Program-made: the position numbers and the translations under genes
Assembly: GCA_003169975.1 (NCBI GenBank)
Contig: PNAA01000024.1
Coordinates: 314,924 to 378,923 of the forward strand
Direction of reading: 5' to 3'
From: Spartobacteria bacterium
Lineage (GTDB): Bacteria; Verrucomicrobiota; Verrucomicrobiia; Chthoniobacterales; UBA10450
Length of the DNA: 64,000 bases
Notes under the pieces: model-generated
The model's database searches: none
The model's input: the letters and a program-made list of their open reading frames with translations, nothing else
Told to the model about the DNA's origin: nothing
Shown: positions 33,105 through 42,488 of the stretch, piece by piece
Layout of the letters: every line of letters starts with the position of its first letter
Numbering within the stretch: the stretch's first letter is position 1

Positions 33105-35800
33105 GCTTAACGAGCGCGGATTTATTATGCGAAGTGGCCTGGATCCCGCGTCCGCGGAGCACGCCATTGCGCCGCCTCGGTCTGGAGACAGTCGGCGATC
33201 TGCTCACCCACTATCCGCGGCGGCACGAGGATCGGCGCGAGTTTGTCGGTTTTCCGCGCGAGGAAAGCGAGCAGCCCATTTGCCTCTGCGGAGAGGTGGT
33301 CAAGACGCAGCTCAGGCGCTTTGGCGGCTGGAAGAAAATCTTTGAGGTGACGCTGCAAGAGAGCGACGCGCATGCGCTCAGTCAGCCGCTGGTTTGTCGC
33401 TGGTTTAATCTGCATTACGTCCAGAAAATGATCGTGACCGGACAGCGTCTGGTGGTCTTCGGCAAGCCGCGTCTGCGCGGGCAGCGCCTCTGCATGGAAC
33501 ATCCGGAGTTCGAGATCATCGAGGACGATTCCGCCGACGCGGGAATCCACTTCCGTCGCATCACTCCGATTTATCCAGCCACCGAAGGCCTTTCCCAAAG
33601 GGCTCTGCGGGGAATGATCTACCGGCTGTTGGAGGAGTGCGAGGACGATGGCGCGCTGACTTTGTTGCCGAAGAAGTTCAAGCCCGGTCCGGCCCTGAGC
33701 GCGCTGCGGGAGATTCATTTCCCTCCGACGGATGAAGCGCTGGCGCAGGCCCGCGAAACGCTCGTCCTCGCGGAATTTTTCGCCATGCAGATGCTGCTGG
33801 CTTCGCGCCGGGCAGGTTCCCGGGCGCGCGCCGGAGGAATCCATGCTGGCCCTGGGGAATTGCTCGAGCGTTTCTTGCGCGCGCTGCCTTTTGACCTAAC
33901 GAACGCACAGGCACGGGTCATCGAGGAAGTGCGGGCCGACCTCGGTTCGACGATTCCGATGAATCGATTGCTGCAGGGTGACGTCGGCTCGGGTAAAACG
34001 GTGGTGGCGATCGCGGCCATGCTGCTCGCCGTGGAGGCTGGCTTCCAGGCGGCGTTGATGGCGCCGACCCAGATTCTCGCCGAGCAGCATTACGAAGTCC
34101 TGTGCCGCTGGTTGGAGCCGTTAGGCGTGTCGATTTCCCTGCGCACGGCGGCGCGTAAGGAAGACCCGCTCCCACTCTTTGCGCCTGCTCAGGGTAGCGC
34201 ACGCGTCTCGCGTGCTGGCGACGGCGTCCCACCGTCGCGAACTTTGCCTGAAGGAGAGCAATCGGGCGGAGCACAGTATCACCGTCGTCGTCTCCCGCAT
34301 TTCGAGAAACCATGGGCGATCTACGCCGTGACGATCGGGACGAAATCGCGCCGCAGCTTATCACCCGCCGCTCGCAGCGCGGCATTGGATGGGTTTCTTC
34401 ACTTTCACAACCAGCGCTACGAATTGTTTGCCGCGTGTGTCATGCCTGACCATGTCCACTTGCTGATCCAACCATGGCCCAAAGGAGATGACGATAAAGG
34501 CAACGTGGTTTTCTGGTCCTTGAGCGAACTGCTGCGTTCGGTGAAATCATTCTCGGCTCATCAGATCAATAAACTCGAAAACGCGACCGGTAGCGTGTGG
34601 GAACGGGAGCGGTTCGATCGCTATGTTCGATCGGATCACGACCTGGAGGAGAGGTTTCTTTATATCCTGCGCAACCCGTGGAACTCGGAGGTTGCCCGGT
34701 CAGACGAGGATTATCCGTGGCTTTGGACTCAAGAGGATGAGGCCCGCAAGGAAAGTTCGTCGCGCTGGAACAGCGCGACCAGCACGCGAGACGCGTGCGC
34801 TACCCAGCGAAACCAGCCTCCGCCAGAGCGCGGACAAATCTTTGTCGGCACGCACGCGCTACTTTATGAGCCCGAGGGATTGGAGGACCCGGGGCTGGTG
34901 GTGATCGATGAGCAACACAAATTCGGTGTCGCGCAGCGGGGATGCCTAACGACCCGCGATCCGGCGCCGGACGTGCTCGTGATGACCGCGACGCCCATCC
35001 CGCGGACCGTGACGATGAGCCTCTATGGCGATCTCGATGTCTCGATCATCGATGAAATGCCAGCCGATCGCGGGCGGATCGTGACAGCGGCCCGGGAGGA
35101 GGCGAAATTGCCGGATGTGCTTACCTTCTTGCTCCGCGAACTGGAGGCGGGGCGACAGGCCTACATCGTTTATCCGCTGATCGACGAGAGCGGCAAGCTC
35201 GAGGCGAAAGCGGCCACGGCCGAGTATGAGAAATGGCGTCAGCGTTTAGCGCCGTTCACTTGCGGATTGCTTCATGGCCGCATTCCGGCGCCGGAGAAGC
35301 AGGCGATCATGGAACGCTTTCGTCGTGGCCTAACGAGCGTCCTTGTCAGCACCACGGTCATTGAAGTGGGCGTTGATGTGCCTAATGCCACTGTCATGTT
35401 GATTGAAAATGCCGAGCGCTTCGGCCTGGCGCAGCTCCATCAGTTGCGGGGCCGAATCGGGCGCGGCGAGCACAAATCCTATTGCATTTTGCTCCGCTCC
35501 GACCCTTCTGCGGAAACAAGCGCGAAACTCGCGGTGCTGGAGAAAACGAGCAACGGTTTCGAGGTGGCCGAGGCCGATTGGGAGATGCGCGGACCGGGTG
35601 ATTTGTTCGGGACGGCGCAGAGCGGCCTGCCCGCGTTAAAACTGGGCAACCTTCGTTCGGATGCGAAGTTGATGCAGCGGGCGCGCGCCGCAGCGATGCA
35701 GATCTTTCGTGATGATCCGAAGCTCGCGCAGGCGGAAAATAAACGTTTCCGGTGTTTGGTTGTCGAAGAAGAGGGCAAAACCTTCTCCCACGTCAGCTAA
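33101..35800 (+). CDS. recG: ATP-dependent DNA helicase RecG carrying an in-frame transposase insertion
   Basis: 899 residues; without the insert 695, the normal RecG length. Present in order: N-terminal wedge/OB domain (ICLCGEVVKTQLRRFGGWKK), motif I GDVGSGKT (from about 293), Ia APTQILAEQHYE, VGTHAL, motif II IDEQHKFG (Asp602/Glu603 region), motif III MTATPIPRT, motif V VSTTVIEVGVDVPN and VI QLRGRIGRGE. Residues 365-568 are encoded by a 612-nt transposable element (34193-34804) placed in the proline-rich loop between Ia and VGTHAL. 612 is a multiple of three, no stop codon occurs inside, and all helicase motifs remain in one frame. RecG remodels stalled forks; whether this chimera is active depends on the loop tolerating 204 extra residues. 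Overlaps recJ by 4 nt and the downstream protease gene by 1 nt. Confidence 0.93.
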   Translation: MSLTSADLLCEVAWIPRPRSTPLRRLGLETVGDLLTHYPRRHEDRREFVGFPREESEQPICLCGEVVKTQLRRFGGWKKIFEVTLQESDAHALSQPLVCRWFNLHYVQKMIVTGQRLVVFGKPRLRGQRLCMEHPEFEIIEDDSADAGIHFRRITPIYPATEGLSQRALRGMIYRLLEECEDDGALTLLPKKFKPGPALSALREIHFPPTDEALAQARETLVLAEFFAMQMLLASRRAGSRARAGGIHAGPGELLERFLRALPFDLTNAQARVIEEVRADLGSTIPMNRLLQGDVGSGKTVVAIAAMLLAVEAGFQAALMAPTQILAEQHYEVLCRWLEPLGVSISLRTAARKEDPLPLFAPAQGSARVSRAGDGVPPSRTLPEGEQSGGAQYHRRRLPHFEKPWAIYAVTIGTKSRRSLSPAARSAALDGFLHFHNQRYELFAACVMPDHVHLLIQPWPKGDDDKGNVVFWSLSELLRSVKSFSAHQINKLENATGSVWERERFDRYVRSDHDLEERFLYILRNPWNSEVARSDEDYPWLWTQEDEARKESSSRWNSATSTRDACATQRNQPPPERGQIFVGTHALLYEPEGLEDPGLVVIDEQHKFGVAQRGCLTTRDPAPDVLVMTATPIPRTVTMSLYGDLDVSIIDEMPADRGRIVTAAREEAKLPDVLTFLLRELEAGRQAYIVYPLIDESGKLEAKAATAEYEKWRQRLAPFTCGLLHGRIPAPEKQAIMERFRRGLTSVLVSTTVIEVGVDVPNATVMLIENAERFGLAQLHQLRGRIGRGEHKSYCILLRSDPSAETSAKLAVLEKTSNGFEVAEADWEMRGPGDLFGTAQSGLPALKLGNLRSDAKLMQRARAAAMQIFRDDPKLAQAENKRFRCLVVEEEGKTFSHVS
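34193..34218. repeat. Left REP end of the RAYT element
   Basis: Begins GGTAGC: a GTAG tetranucleotide followed by the hairpin GCACGCG-TCT-CGCGTGC (7-bp stem, 3-nt loop). This is the textbook REP design (conserved tetranucleotide, then stem-loop) that RAYT proteins recognise. It is read in frame as part of RecG. Confidence 0.93.
34779..34804. repeat. Right REP end of the RAYT element
   Basis: The exact reverse complement of the left end across all 26 nt, finishing GCTACC. CAG precedes the left end and follows the right end, which may be chance or a 3-nt target footprint. Confidence 0.93.
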
Positions 35801-37329
35801 TGAAAAATATACTGAAATTCCTTTTGTTGGTTCTCGTCCTGAGCGCGGGCGTTTCGCTGCTTTACGATTATCAATTGCGTAACGGCCGGCTCAGCCTGAC
35901 CACGCGAGAGACGCCGGAGAAATACACCCTGGCGCAGAATTCGGCCGTCGATTCGAAGTCGATCGCGAGCCTTGCCTCGTTGAGCGACGAGCGCCGGAAA
36001 CTGGTCGCGGGGGTGATCCCTTCGGTCGTGAGCGTGAAGACGACGAAGCGGATCCAGCGGCGGCAGGGTCTCGATCCGTTTGATTTTTTCCGCGGCAACA
36101 TGGGTCAATTCCGTGGGCCGGCGGACGAGGCGATGGTGCAGAATTCCCTCGGCTCCGGGGTGATCGTGACCAACGAAGGCCACATCATCACGAACAACCA
36201 CGTGGTCGATCAAGTGGACGAGATCGAGGTCGTCTTGAGTGACGGCCGCACGCGCAAGGCGCGCTTGATCGGGGCCGATGCGCAACTCGATCTCGCGGTT
36301 TTGAAAGTGGATGAACCCGGGGTCAAACCGCTCAAGCTCGGCGACTCCGACGCGATGCAGGCCGGGGATTTCGTGCTCGCGGTCGGGAACCCGTTCGGCT
36401 TTGAGGAAACGGTGACGGACGGCATTATCAGCTCAAAGGGCCGCCCGAACCGCGCCGATGATTTCGGTGATTTCCTGCAGACCAATGCCGCTATCAATCC
36501 CGGCAACAGCGGCGGTCCGCTCATCAACCTTCGCGGCGAAGTCATCGGCATTAACACCGCGATTATCTCGCGGAGCGGCGGTTCCCAAGGCATCGGGTTC
36601 GCGATCCCGTCGAACACCGTGCGGATGGCGCTGGAAAGTCTTTTGAAGCGCGGCCGGATTATCCGCGGCTATCTCGGCATCGAGACGACCGGAATTCCGG
36701 CTGGGCCAGCGGGCGCGCGCGATGATTCCGGGGTGGTGGTGGCGGCGGTAGTGCCCAATTCGCCCGCCGCAACCGCGCAAATTCAGCGCGGTGACATCAT
36801 TCAAAAATTTGACGGACACGACGTGCACAATATCGCGGAGTTGCGACGCCTCGTCTCGCAGGTGGAGTTGGATAAGAAGGTCGACGTGCAAGTCGCGCGC
36901 AGCGGCAAACCGGTCACGGTCACGGCGAAGATCAAGGAACAGCCGGAGAACTATGGACTCGCGCGGGCGCTCCCGCCGGGGCAGGCTGCGCCACCGTCGC
37001 CTAACGAACCCGACACGGGCGAACAGGATCAGCCGCCGGGCGGAGGCGGCGCTCTCGATTCGATCGAAGTGCGGGAATTGACCCCGCAATTGGCGCAGAC
37101 GTTAGGCGTGCCGACCAGCGTCCGCGGGGTGGTCGTCGCCCAGGCCGGCTCGGGGATCGGCGCGGGACTGTTGCGGGCTGGTGACGTGATCGAGGCCGTT
37201 AACCAGGAACCGGTCACGTCGGTGCAGGAGTTCGAACAGGCGATCCAGTCGCTTGATCCCGGCCAGTCGCAGGTGCTCTCGGTTTGCCGTCAGCGCAGCC
37301 GGTCCTTCGTGGTAATAAAGCCGCGCTAA
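35800..37329 (+). CDS. HtrA/DegP-family periplasmic serine protease
   Basis: 509 residues from ATG 35800, overlapping the recG stop by one base. N-terminal hydrophobic anchor or signal (LKFLLLVLVLSAGVSLLYDY). Trypsin-like domain with catalytic triad His134 (TNNHVVD), Asp164 (LDLAVLKV) and Ser237 (NPGNSGGP). Two PDZ domains follow (GYLGIETTGIPAGP region and VVVAQAGSGIGAGLLRAGDV region), separated by a Pro/Gly-rich linker. Such proteases degrade or refold damaged envelope proteins under stress. Several Do-family members exist, so the exact name (DegP, DegQ, MucD) is left open. An upstream in-frame start at 35752 lies inside recG and is unlikely. Confidence 0.93.
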   Translation: MKNILKFLLLVLVLSAGVSLLYDYQLRNGRLSLTTRETPEKYTLAQNSAVDSKSIASLASLSDERRKLVAGVIPSVVSVKTTKRIQRRQGLDPFDFFRGNMGQFRGPADEAMVQNSLGSGVIVTNEGHIITNNHVVDQVDEIEVVLSDGRTRKARLIGADAQLDLAVLKVDEPGVKPLKLGDSDAMQAGDFVLAVGNPFGFEETVTDGIISSKGRPNRADDFGDFLQTNAAINPGNSGGPLINLRGEVIGINTAIISRSGGSQGIGFAIPSNTVRMALESLLKRGRIIRGYLGIETTGIPAGPAGARDDSGVVVAAVVPNSPAATAQIQRGDIIQKFDGHDVHNIAELRRLVSQVELDKKVDVQVARSGKPVTVTAKIKEQPENYGLARALPPGQAAPPSPNEPDTGEQDQPPGGGGALDSIEVRELTPQLAQTLGVPTSVRGVVVAQAGSGIGAGLLRAGDVIEAVNQEPVTSVQEFEQAIQSLDPGQSQVLSVCRQRSRSFVVIKPR

Positions 37330-37414
37330 CGAGCACTCATAAAAGGCGCCGGTTTCCGAATCAGTGAATAACGGTTGGACCAATCGGGTCCAAGGTTCAC
37401 ATCATCAAAACACC

Positions 37415-38974
37415 ATGAAAAGAATCTTGCTCGCACTAACGATGGTTGGTTTCCTTCTCCCGCTCGCCCCGCGGGTGCAGGCCGAGACCGAGGTCTCGCT
37501 TAATTTCTTTTACGACAATCTCTCGCCTTACGGGAACTGGATCGAAGTCGGCGACTACGGCTACTGTTTCCAGCCTAACGTGGCGGTGAGCAGTTCCGAT
37601 TGGCGGCCTTACGCGGATGGCTACTGGGCCTACACCGATGTCGGCTGGACCTGGGTCTCGTACGAAGACTTCGGTTGGGCCACTTATCACTATGGTCGCT
37701 GGACGGACCTGGCTGATTACGGCTGGGTCTGGGTGCCCGGTTACGAGTGGGGGCCGGCCTGGGTCTCGTGGCGCACCGGTGGCGATTACGTCGGATGGGC
37801 GCCGCTGCCGCCCGGCGGTAACGTTTACGAAGGCCGCGCGATCACTGGTCAGGTGGACGTCCAGTTCGATATTGGGCCGCTCTATTACAACTTCGTCGAC
37901 GTGCGCTACATCGGTGAACCGGTGCTTCGCGGCCGGATTTTCCCGTCCTCACGCAACGTCACGTTTATCAATCAGACCGTGAACGTCACGAACATTACTT
38001 ATAATAACTCGACGGTTCATAACTACGGGCCCAACTATAACCGGTTGAATGAGTATTCGACCCGCCCGATTCAGCGTCTCTCTCTGCAACGCGAGACGAC
38101 CGTCGCAGGAGATTTCGGGCAAGGTGGAAAGCGCGGGAACTTAAACCGCGTTAACGGCAACCAACTCATGGTCGTGGCGCCCGCGATCCAGAAAGCGCAG
38201 CAGCCGATCGCGCCGAAGCAAGTGAAGGCAAAGGTGCCGCAGCCGAAAGTGGAGCATGGCTGGCAGGGCATCGCGAATCGGCAACAGATCCAGGACGAAA
38301 TGAAGAAAGAGAACGCGCAGAACGTCCCGCCGCCAACCTTCCAACCGCAGAAGGGCCGCAAGGTTGAAGCCGCCGCGGGGGGTCAGAATGCTGGGGCTCA
38401 GCCCAACGAGGCGACGTCGGCTAACGGAAAAAATCGGCAGCCCGAAAGAGCCGCGCGCCAGGGCAACAAGAATGGCACGGGACAGAACGCCAGTGCGGGA
38501 GCCGGGCCCGCAAATGAAAATGCGAACGCCAACGCGCAAGCCGGCCAACCTCGCCAACCCGACCAGCGGACGGAGCAAAAGGCTGCCCGGGAGCAGAAGG
38601 CGCGCCTAGCCGAGCAAGAGCGGGCCGAACAACAACGCAAGGCCCGGCAGGAGATAAACGCTCCGCAACAGAATTTCGCGAAGCCTGCTCAATCGCCAGT
38701 AAGACACGCCGAGCGGCCCCCGCAACCTGAAAAGCCGCAGCGAGCCGAGCAGACCGCGCCACCGAAGCACGCCCGCCCGCCGCAACCAGCCGAGCAGGCC
38801 CAGCGCTCCCCTCGTCCGCAACCGCCGACGCAGGAGCGTCCCGCGCAGCCGCCGAACCGTCCGCAGCGAGTGCAGCAGCCTCAGCAGCCGCAGGGTGATC
38901 AAAATCCAAACGCGCCCCGCAAGCCAAAGAAAAAAGGCCAGCAGGACGAGAATCCCGACCAGCCCCATCCTTAA
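37415..38974 (+). CDS. DUF6600 exported protein with a long Gln/Pro-rich tail
   Basis: 519 residues; signal peptide at 1-24 (ILLALTMVGFLLPLAPRVQA). The N-terminal third is the Trp/Tyr/Gly-rich DUF6600 module (FYDNLSPYGNWIEV, SSDWRPYADGYWAYTDVGW, DYGWVWVPGYEWGPAWVSW). Next comes an Asn/Thr-rich stretch (NVTFINQTVNVTNITYNN). From about residue 250 to the end it is low-complexity Gln, Pro, Ala, Arg, Asn. Probably a surface or periplasmic structural protein; function unknown. Starts downstream of the DegP-like gene by 85 nt. Confidence 0.88.
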   Translation: MKRILLALTMVGFLLPLAPRVQAETEVSLNFFYDNLSPYGNWIEVGDYGYCFQPNVAVSSSDWRPYADGYWAYTDVGWTWVSYEDFGWATYHYGRWTDLADYGWVWVPGYEWGPAWVSWRTGGDYVGWAPLPPGGNVYEGRAITGQVDVQFDIGPLYYNFVDVRYIGEPVLRGRIFPSSRNVTFINQTVNVTNITYNNSTVHNYGPNYNRLNEYSTRPIQRLSLQRETTVAGDFGQGGKRGNLNRVNGNQLMVVAPAIQKAQQPIAPKQVKAKVPQPKVEHGWQGIANRQQIQDEMKKENAQNVPPPTFQPQKGRKVEAAAGGQNAGAQPNEATSANGKNRQPERAARQGNKNGTGQNASAGAGPANENANANAQAGQPRQPDQRTEQKAAREQKARLAEQERAEQQRKARQEINAPQQNFAKPAQSPVRHAERPPQPEKPQRAEQTAPPKHARPPQPAEQAQRSPRPQPPTQERPAQPPNRPQRVQQPQQPQGDQNPNAPRKPKKKGQQDENPDQPHP

Positions 38975-38996
38975 CGAAATCGAAATCCGAAAATTA

Positions 38997-39032
38997 GCGG
39001 CCCCGGGAGAAATTCGCGGGGCCGCTTTCTTT
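38997..39032. terminator. Bidirectional terminator between the DUF6600 gene and asd
   Basis: Perfect 8-bp stem GCGGCCCC/GGGGCCGC, followed on the + strand by TTTCTTT and on the - strand by an AT-rich tract (CTAATTTTC). It sits exactly between two convergent stop codons. Confidence 0.8.
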
Positions 39033-40029
39033 ACAACAACTCGGCGATCTGCACCGCGTTAAGGGCGGCCCCTTTCAGGAGTTGGTCGCCGGTCACCCAG
39101 AGTGCGAGCCCGTTCTCGAGCGCGCAATCGATGCGCAGCCGGCCGACCTGGCAGTTGTCTTTTCCAGCGGCCGCGAGCGGAGTGGGATAGCGATTTGAAA
39201 GTGGCTCGTCGACCAGGTCGAGTCCCGGCGCGTTCGCCAAAACCGCCCGCGCCGATTCCACGGAAACCGGGCGCTCGAACTCCGCACTCAGGGCAACCGA
39301 ATGGGCCCGATACACCGGCACGCGCACGCAGGTCGCCGAAGCGCGAAAGTCAGGCAGGTGCATGATCTTGCGTCCTTCGTTTTGCATTTTCATCTCTTCC
39401 TTCGTGTAACCATTCTCAAGGAAGGAATCGACGTGGGGGAGGACGTTGAAGGCAATGGGGTGGGGATAAACGTGCGCGAGTGCCGGGCCGCCGTCCACGC
39501 TGGCTTCGACCTGCCGCCGGAGTTCCTCGATCGCCCGCGCGCCGCTGCCGGAGACAGCCTGGTAACTGGAAGCAAAAACGCGGCGCAAACCGAACGCGCC
39601 ATGCAGCGGATAAAGCGCCATTAGCGCGACGGCGGTTGTGCAGTTCGGATTCGCGATCATTCCAAGATGCCGGCGGATGTCCTCGGGATTGATCTCAGGG
39701 ATGATCAGCGGGACATCGGCGTCCATCCGGAAGGCGGACGAATTATCGATCACCACCGCGCCGGTGCGCTGCGCGATCGGTGCGAATTGTCTTGCCGTCC
39801 CCGCACCGGCGCTGAAAAAGGCGAGGTCGATGCCCGCGAAAGAATCGTGGTTGAGGGCGGCGACGGAAAAATCTTCTCCGCGAAATTCCGATTTATTCCC
39901 GGCGGAACGCGCCGAGGCCAGGAGGCGCAAATCCGCCACCGGAAAATTCCGCCGTTCCATCACCCGGAGCAGCTCGATTCCGACCGCGCCGGTCGCGCCG
40001 ACGATCGCGACGTGATAGCTTTTCGGCAT
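39031..40029 (-). CDS. asd: Aspartate-semialdehyde dehydrogenase
   Basis: 332 residues. NADP-binding GATGAVGIELL near the N-terminus, catalytic Cys130 in NPNCTTA, SSYQAVSGSGARAIEEL, and the substrate-binding RVPVYRAHS region. Reduces aspartyl phosphate to the semialdehyde that feeds lysine, diaminopimelate, methionine and threonine synthesis. It belongs to the shorter Gram-positive/Verrucomicrobia type. Divergent from the L,D-transpeptidase gene 31 nt away. Confidence 0.95.
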   Translation of the reverse strand: MPKSYHVAIVGATGAVGIELLRVMERRNFPVADLRLLASARSAGNKSEFRGEDFSVAALNHDSFAGIDLAFFSAGAGTARQFAPIAQRTGAVVIDNSSAFRMDADVPLIIPEINPEDIRRHLGMIANPNCTTAVALMALYPLHGAFGLRRVFASSYQAVSGSGARAIEELRRQVEASVDGGPALAHVYPHPIAFNVLPHVDSFLENGYTKEEMKMQNEGRKIMHLPDFRASATCVRVPVYRAHSVALSAEFERPVSVESARAVLANAPGLDLVDEPLSNRYPTPLAAAGKDNCQVGRLRIDCALENGLALWVTGDQLLKGAALNAVQIAELL

Positions 40030-40060
40030 CGCGAGCGCAGTCTATCGCCCGCGCCTGGAG

Positions 40061-40522
40061 ATGCAAATGTCCGAGCCGATCATCCGAATTTCCGTGCGCG
40101 ACCAGCGCCTCGAGCTCGTTTCGGGCGCCTCCGTCCTGTCGAGTTATCCAATCTCGACCTCGCGTTTTGGCCTCGGTTCCGAGGAAGGCAGCATGAAAAC
40201 GCCGCTCGGGAAATTCAAGATCGGCGAAAAGATCGGGGCCGGCATGCCCAGCGGCGCGGTTTTCCGCAGCCGCATCCCGCTCGCGCCGGGAGACGCGCCG
40301 CCGCCGAGTAATGATCTCGTCCTCTCGCGCATTCTCTGGCTCGACGGCCTCGAGGAGCACAATGCCAATACCCGCGACCGCTTCATTTACATCCACGGCA
40401 CCAACCACGAAGAGGAGATTGGACAACCGGCCAGCCATGGCTGTATCCGAATGAAAAATGCTGATTTAATCGCGCTTTTCGATCAGGTACCGATGGGTGC
40501 CGAAGTGGTCATCGAGACCTAG
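40061..40522 (+). CDS. YkuD-type L,D-transpeptidase, no signal peptide
   Basis: 153 residues. The YkuD catalytic block FIYIHGT...ASHGCIRM has Cys128, and the N-terminal beta segment (IRISVRDQRLELV) is typical. These enzymes make or modify 3-3 crosslinks or attach proteins to peptidoglycan. The N-terminus (MQMSEPIIRISVRDQ) has no signal or membrane segment, which is odd for an enzyme of periplasmic peptidoglycan. An alternative start at 40067 changes nothing. A second, exported YkuD protein lies at 52178-52813. Confidence 0.9.
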   Translation: MQMSEPIIRISVRDQRLELVSGASVLSSYPISTSRFGLGSEEGSMKTPLGKFKIGEKIGAGMPSGAVFRSRIPLAPGDAPPPSNDLVLSRILWLDGLEEHNANTRDRFIYIHGTNHEEEIGQPASHGCIRMKNADLIALFDQVPMGAEVVIET

Positions 40523-40610
40523 CAAAAAAAGGCCGAAAAATTCGTTGCGCGCATTGGTTTCCCCGCCTAACTAGTCGCAGCAACCTGCTAAGGAAGGAGG
40601 CGAGTTTATA

Positions 40611-40736
40611 GTGAAATTAGTCAAAATGATCATGATCGTGGCCGTGGCGGCCGGCGTGCTGAGCCTGGGTGCTTGCGCGCAGAAAAAGGAGACGATGGCG
40701 ACCCAATCGACGGCGACCACCGGGATGTCCAAGTAG
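40611..40736 (+). CDS. Tiny lipoprotein (41 residues)
   Basis: A GTG start follows a strong ribosome-binding site (AAGGAGG, 9 nt spacing). The product has a hydrophobic segment (MIMIVAVAAGVLSLGAC) ending in a perfect lipobox LGAC, then about 20 polar Lys/Thr/Ser residues. Similar in build to entericidin-like small lipoproteins, but not recognised by sequence. A strong terminator follows, so it is probably its own transcription unit. Confidence 0.82.
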   Translation: MKLVKMIMIVAVAAGVLSLGACAQKKETMATQSTATTGMSK

Positions 40737-40777
40737 TCTTTGGCCGGCGGCTTGCCTCCGACGGACAACTTTAACCG

Positions 40778-40812
40778 AAAGGCCAGGTCGTTGCTACGGC
40801 CTGGCCTTTTTT
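40778..40812 (+). terminator. Rho-independent terminator after the tiny lipoprotein
   Basis: The stem GGCCAGG/CCTGGCC with a 12-nt loop is preceded by AAA and followed by TTTTTT. One of the clearest terminators in the window. Confidence 0.88.
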
Positions 40813-40819
40813 CTGACCT

Positions 40820-40912
40820 TTAGACGCTTCGCCCTGCGAAGCGCGGGGGGAAAGGCGATGCCAGCCCTTCAAACAACTCCCCTGCTTGCCGCGCCTCCCA
40901 GAGGCAGGCGTC
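40820..40912. repeat. Degenerate REP-like pair before hutH
   Basis: Left: hairpin CGCTTCGC-CCT-GCGAAGCG preceded by TTAGA, close to the GTAG units at 44226-44254 and 47277. Right: GCCTC-CCA-GAGGC hairpin followed by AGGCGTCGAC. Both tetranucleotides have diverged, so this is an old copy. Confidence 0.5.
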
Positions 40913-40973
40913 GACAAACGTCTCCGAAGAGAGCGGGTGGATTTATGGAACGGTTCTCGTAATATTCGCACCG

Positions 40974-42488
40974 ATGATGCAGTTAAGCCGCCGTCCACTG
41001 TCACTGAGCGAGATTGCCCGCGTCGCGCTTGGCCAAGAGCCAGTCGAGATCGCCCCCGGCGCCCACGCGGCGATCCACGCTTCGCGCCGTGTGGTGGAGG
41101 AAATTGTCTCGCGCCAGGCAGTGGTTTATGGCGTCAGCACCGGCTTTGGAAAGCTGGCCGACGTTCAGATCCCGCCCGACAAACTGGAGCAACTTCAGGT
41201 CAATCTCGTGCGGAGTCATTCCTGCGGCGTTGGACGTCCGCTCTCGGAGGCGGAAGTGCGGGCGATGATGCTCCTGCGTGCCAACGTCCTCACCCTCGGC
41301 TTCAGCGGGATTCGTCTTCAAGTCATCCAACTCCTCTTGGCAATGCTGAACCGAAACGTCTGTCCGGTGATTCCGGAGAAGGGTTCGGTCGGCGCGAGCG
41401 GGGATCTCGCACCCCTGGCACATCTCGCGCTTTCGTTGCTTGGGGAAGGGGAGGCATTCTTTCAAGGTGAACGCATGCCGAGCGCGCAGGCCCTGCAAAA
41501 AGCCGGGCTCCGCCCGACGGATCTCCGCGCGAAAGAAGGCCTCGCCCTCCTCAACGGCACCCAGGCGATGCACGCTGTCGGTGGTCTCGCCCTCTTGCGG
41601 GCCAAGCGCCTCTCGCGCGTCGCAGATGTCGCCGGCGCGATGACTCTCGAAGCGCTCAAAGGCACGCCCGTCGCTTTCGACGAACGTATCCACAACGCCC
41701 GGCCGCATCCCGGTCAGCAAGCCGTCGCGCGGCATCTGCTGGCACTGTTGCGCGAGAGCGAGATTCGCGCATCGCACGCGAAGAATGACCCTCGGGTCCA
41801 GGACGCCTACAGCCTGCGTTGCATGCCGCAGGTGCACGGCGCAGTCCGCGGTGCGCTCGCCCATTGCGAGGATATCCTGGCGATCGAATCCGGCTCCGCG
41901 ACGGATAACCCGCTCGTTTTCACCGATAACGGCGACGTCCTCTCGGGCGGAAACTTCCATGGTGCGCCGCTCGCCCTCGCGTTCGATTACGCGGCGATCG
42001 CGACGACCGATTTGATGAGCATCAGTGAGCGCCGGATCGATCGCCTAACGAACCCCGACCTGAGCGAGGGACTGCCGGCTTTTCTCGCGCAACATCCAGG
42101 GATGCAATCGGGCTTCATGATCGCGCACGTCGCGGCCGTCGCGCTCCTCAGCGAGGCCAAGGTCCTCGCGCATCCGGCGAGCGTCGATAATCTGCCGACC
42201 TCGGCCGGAAAAGAAGATCACGTCTCGATGGGAATGACGGGCGCGCTCAAGTTGCGCACCATCGTGGAGGACGCGGAAAACGTGCTCGCGATCGAGCTGC
42301 TCGCTGCGGCCGAGGGCTTGGAATTTCGCCGACCGCTCAAAGCCGGCGCAGGTGTCGAGCGCGCCTTCGCGGCGTTGCGCGGCCTCGCGCCGCGAGTAGA
42401 TGAAGATCGCGCGCTCTCGCCGGATATCGAGCGGGTCGCCGACGCCATCCGCGGCGGAAAATTCGACAGCGAACACGAAGATTTATGA
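40974..42488 (+). CDS. hutH: Histidine ammonia-lyase
   Basis: 504 residues. The Ala-Ser-Gly triad that cyclises to the MIO cofactor is at 141-143 ([14 protein letters not shown]). The tyrosine-bearing [11 protein letters not shown] loop and the later FGGNFHG-equivalent [12 protein letters not shown] are present. Converts histidine to urocanate and ammonia. Its stop overlaps hutU by 4 nt. First gene of a full catabolic cluster. Confidence 0.97.
   Translation: MMQLSRRPLSLSEIARVALGQEPVEIAPGAHAAIHASRRVVEEIVSRQAVVYGVSTGFGKLADVQIPPDKLEQLQVNLVRSHSCGVGRPLSEAEVRAMMLLRANVLTLGFSGIRLQVIQLLLAMLNRNVCPVIPEKGSVGASGDLAPLAHLALSLLGEGEAFFQGERMPSAQALQKAGLRPTDLRAKEGLALLNGTQAMHAVGGLALLRAKRLSRVADVAGAMTLEALKGTPVAFDERIHNARPHPGQQAVARHLLALLRESEIRASHAKNDPRVQDAYSLRCMPQVHGAVRGALAHCEDILAIESGSATDNPLVFTDNGDVLSGGNFHGAPLALAFDYAAIATTDLMSISERRIDRLTNPDLSEGLPAFLAQHPGMQSGFMIAHVAAVALLSEAKVLAHPASVDNLPTSAGKEDHVSMGMTGALKLRTIVEDAENVLAIELLAAAEGLEFRRPLKAGAGVERAFAALRGLAPRVDEDRALSPDIERVADAIRGGKFDSEHEDL

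Larger units (their letters stand above)
34193..34804 (+). mobile_element. REP-associated tyrosine transposase (RAYT, HUH/Y1 type) element within recG
   Basis: Bounded by perfect 26-nt inverted ends. The encoded domain has the Y1-transposase layout: RRRLPHFEKPWAIYAVT at its start, the HUH motif MPDHVHLL (His451 and His453 of the fused protein), and the catalytic-tyrosine block FLYILRNPWNS (Tyr521), followed by WLWTQED. It has no ATG of its own before the HUH motif; a TTG at about 34245 (then PEGEQSGG) is the only likely private start, otherwise it exists only as a RecG fusion. RAYTs cut single-stranded REP hairpins and are domesticated single-copy relatives of IS200/IS605 transposases. Confidence 0.92.

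Noticed and set aside
34193..34804. Intein in recG
   Set aside because: No splicing motifs; instead HUH and tyrosine transposase motifs with REP inverted ends.
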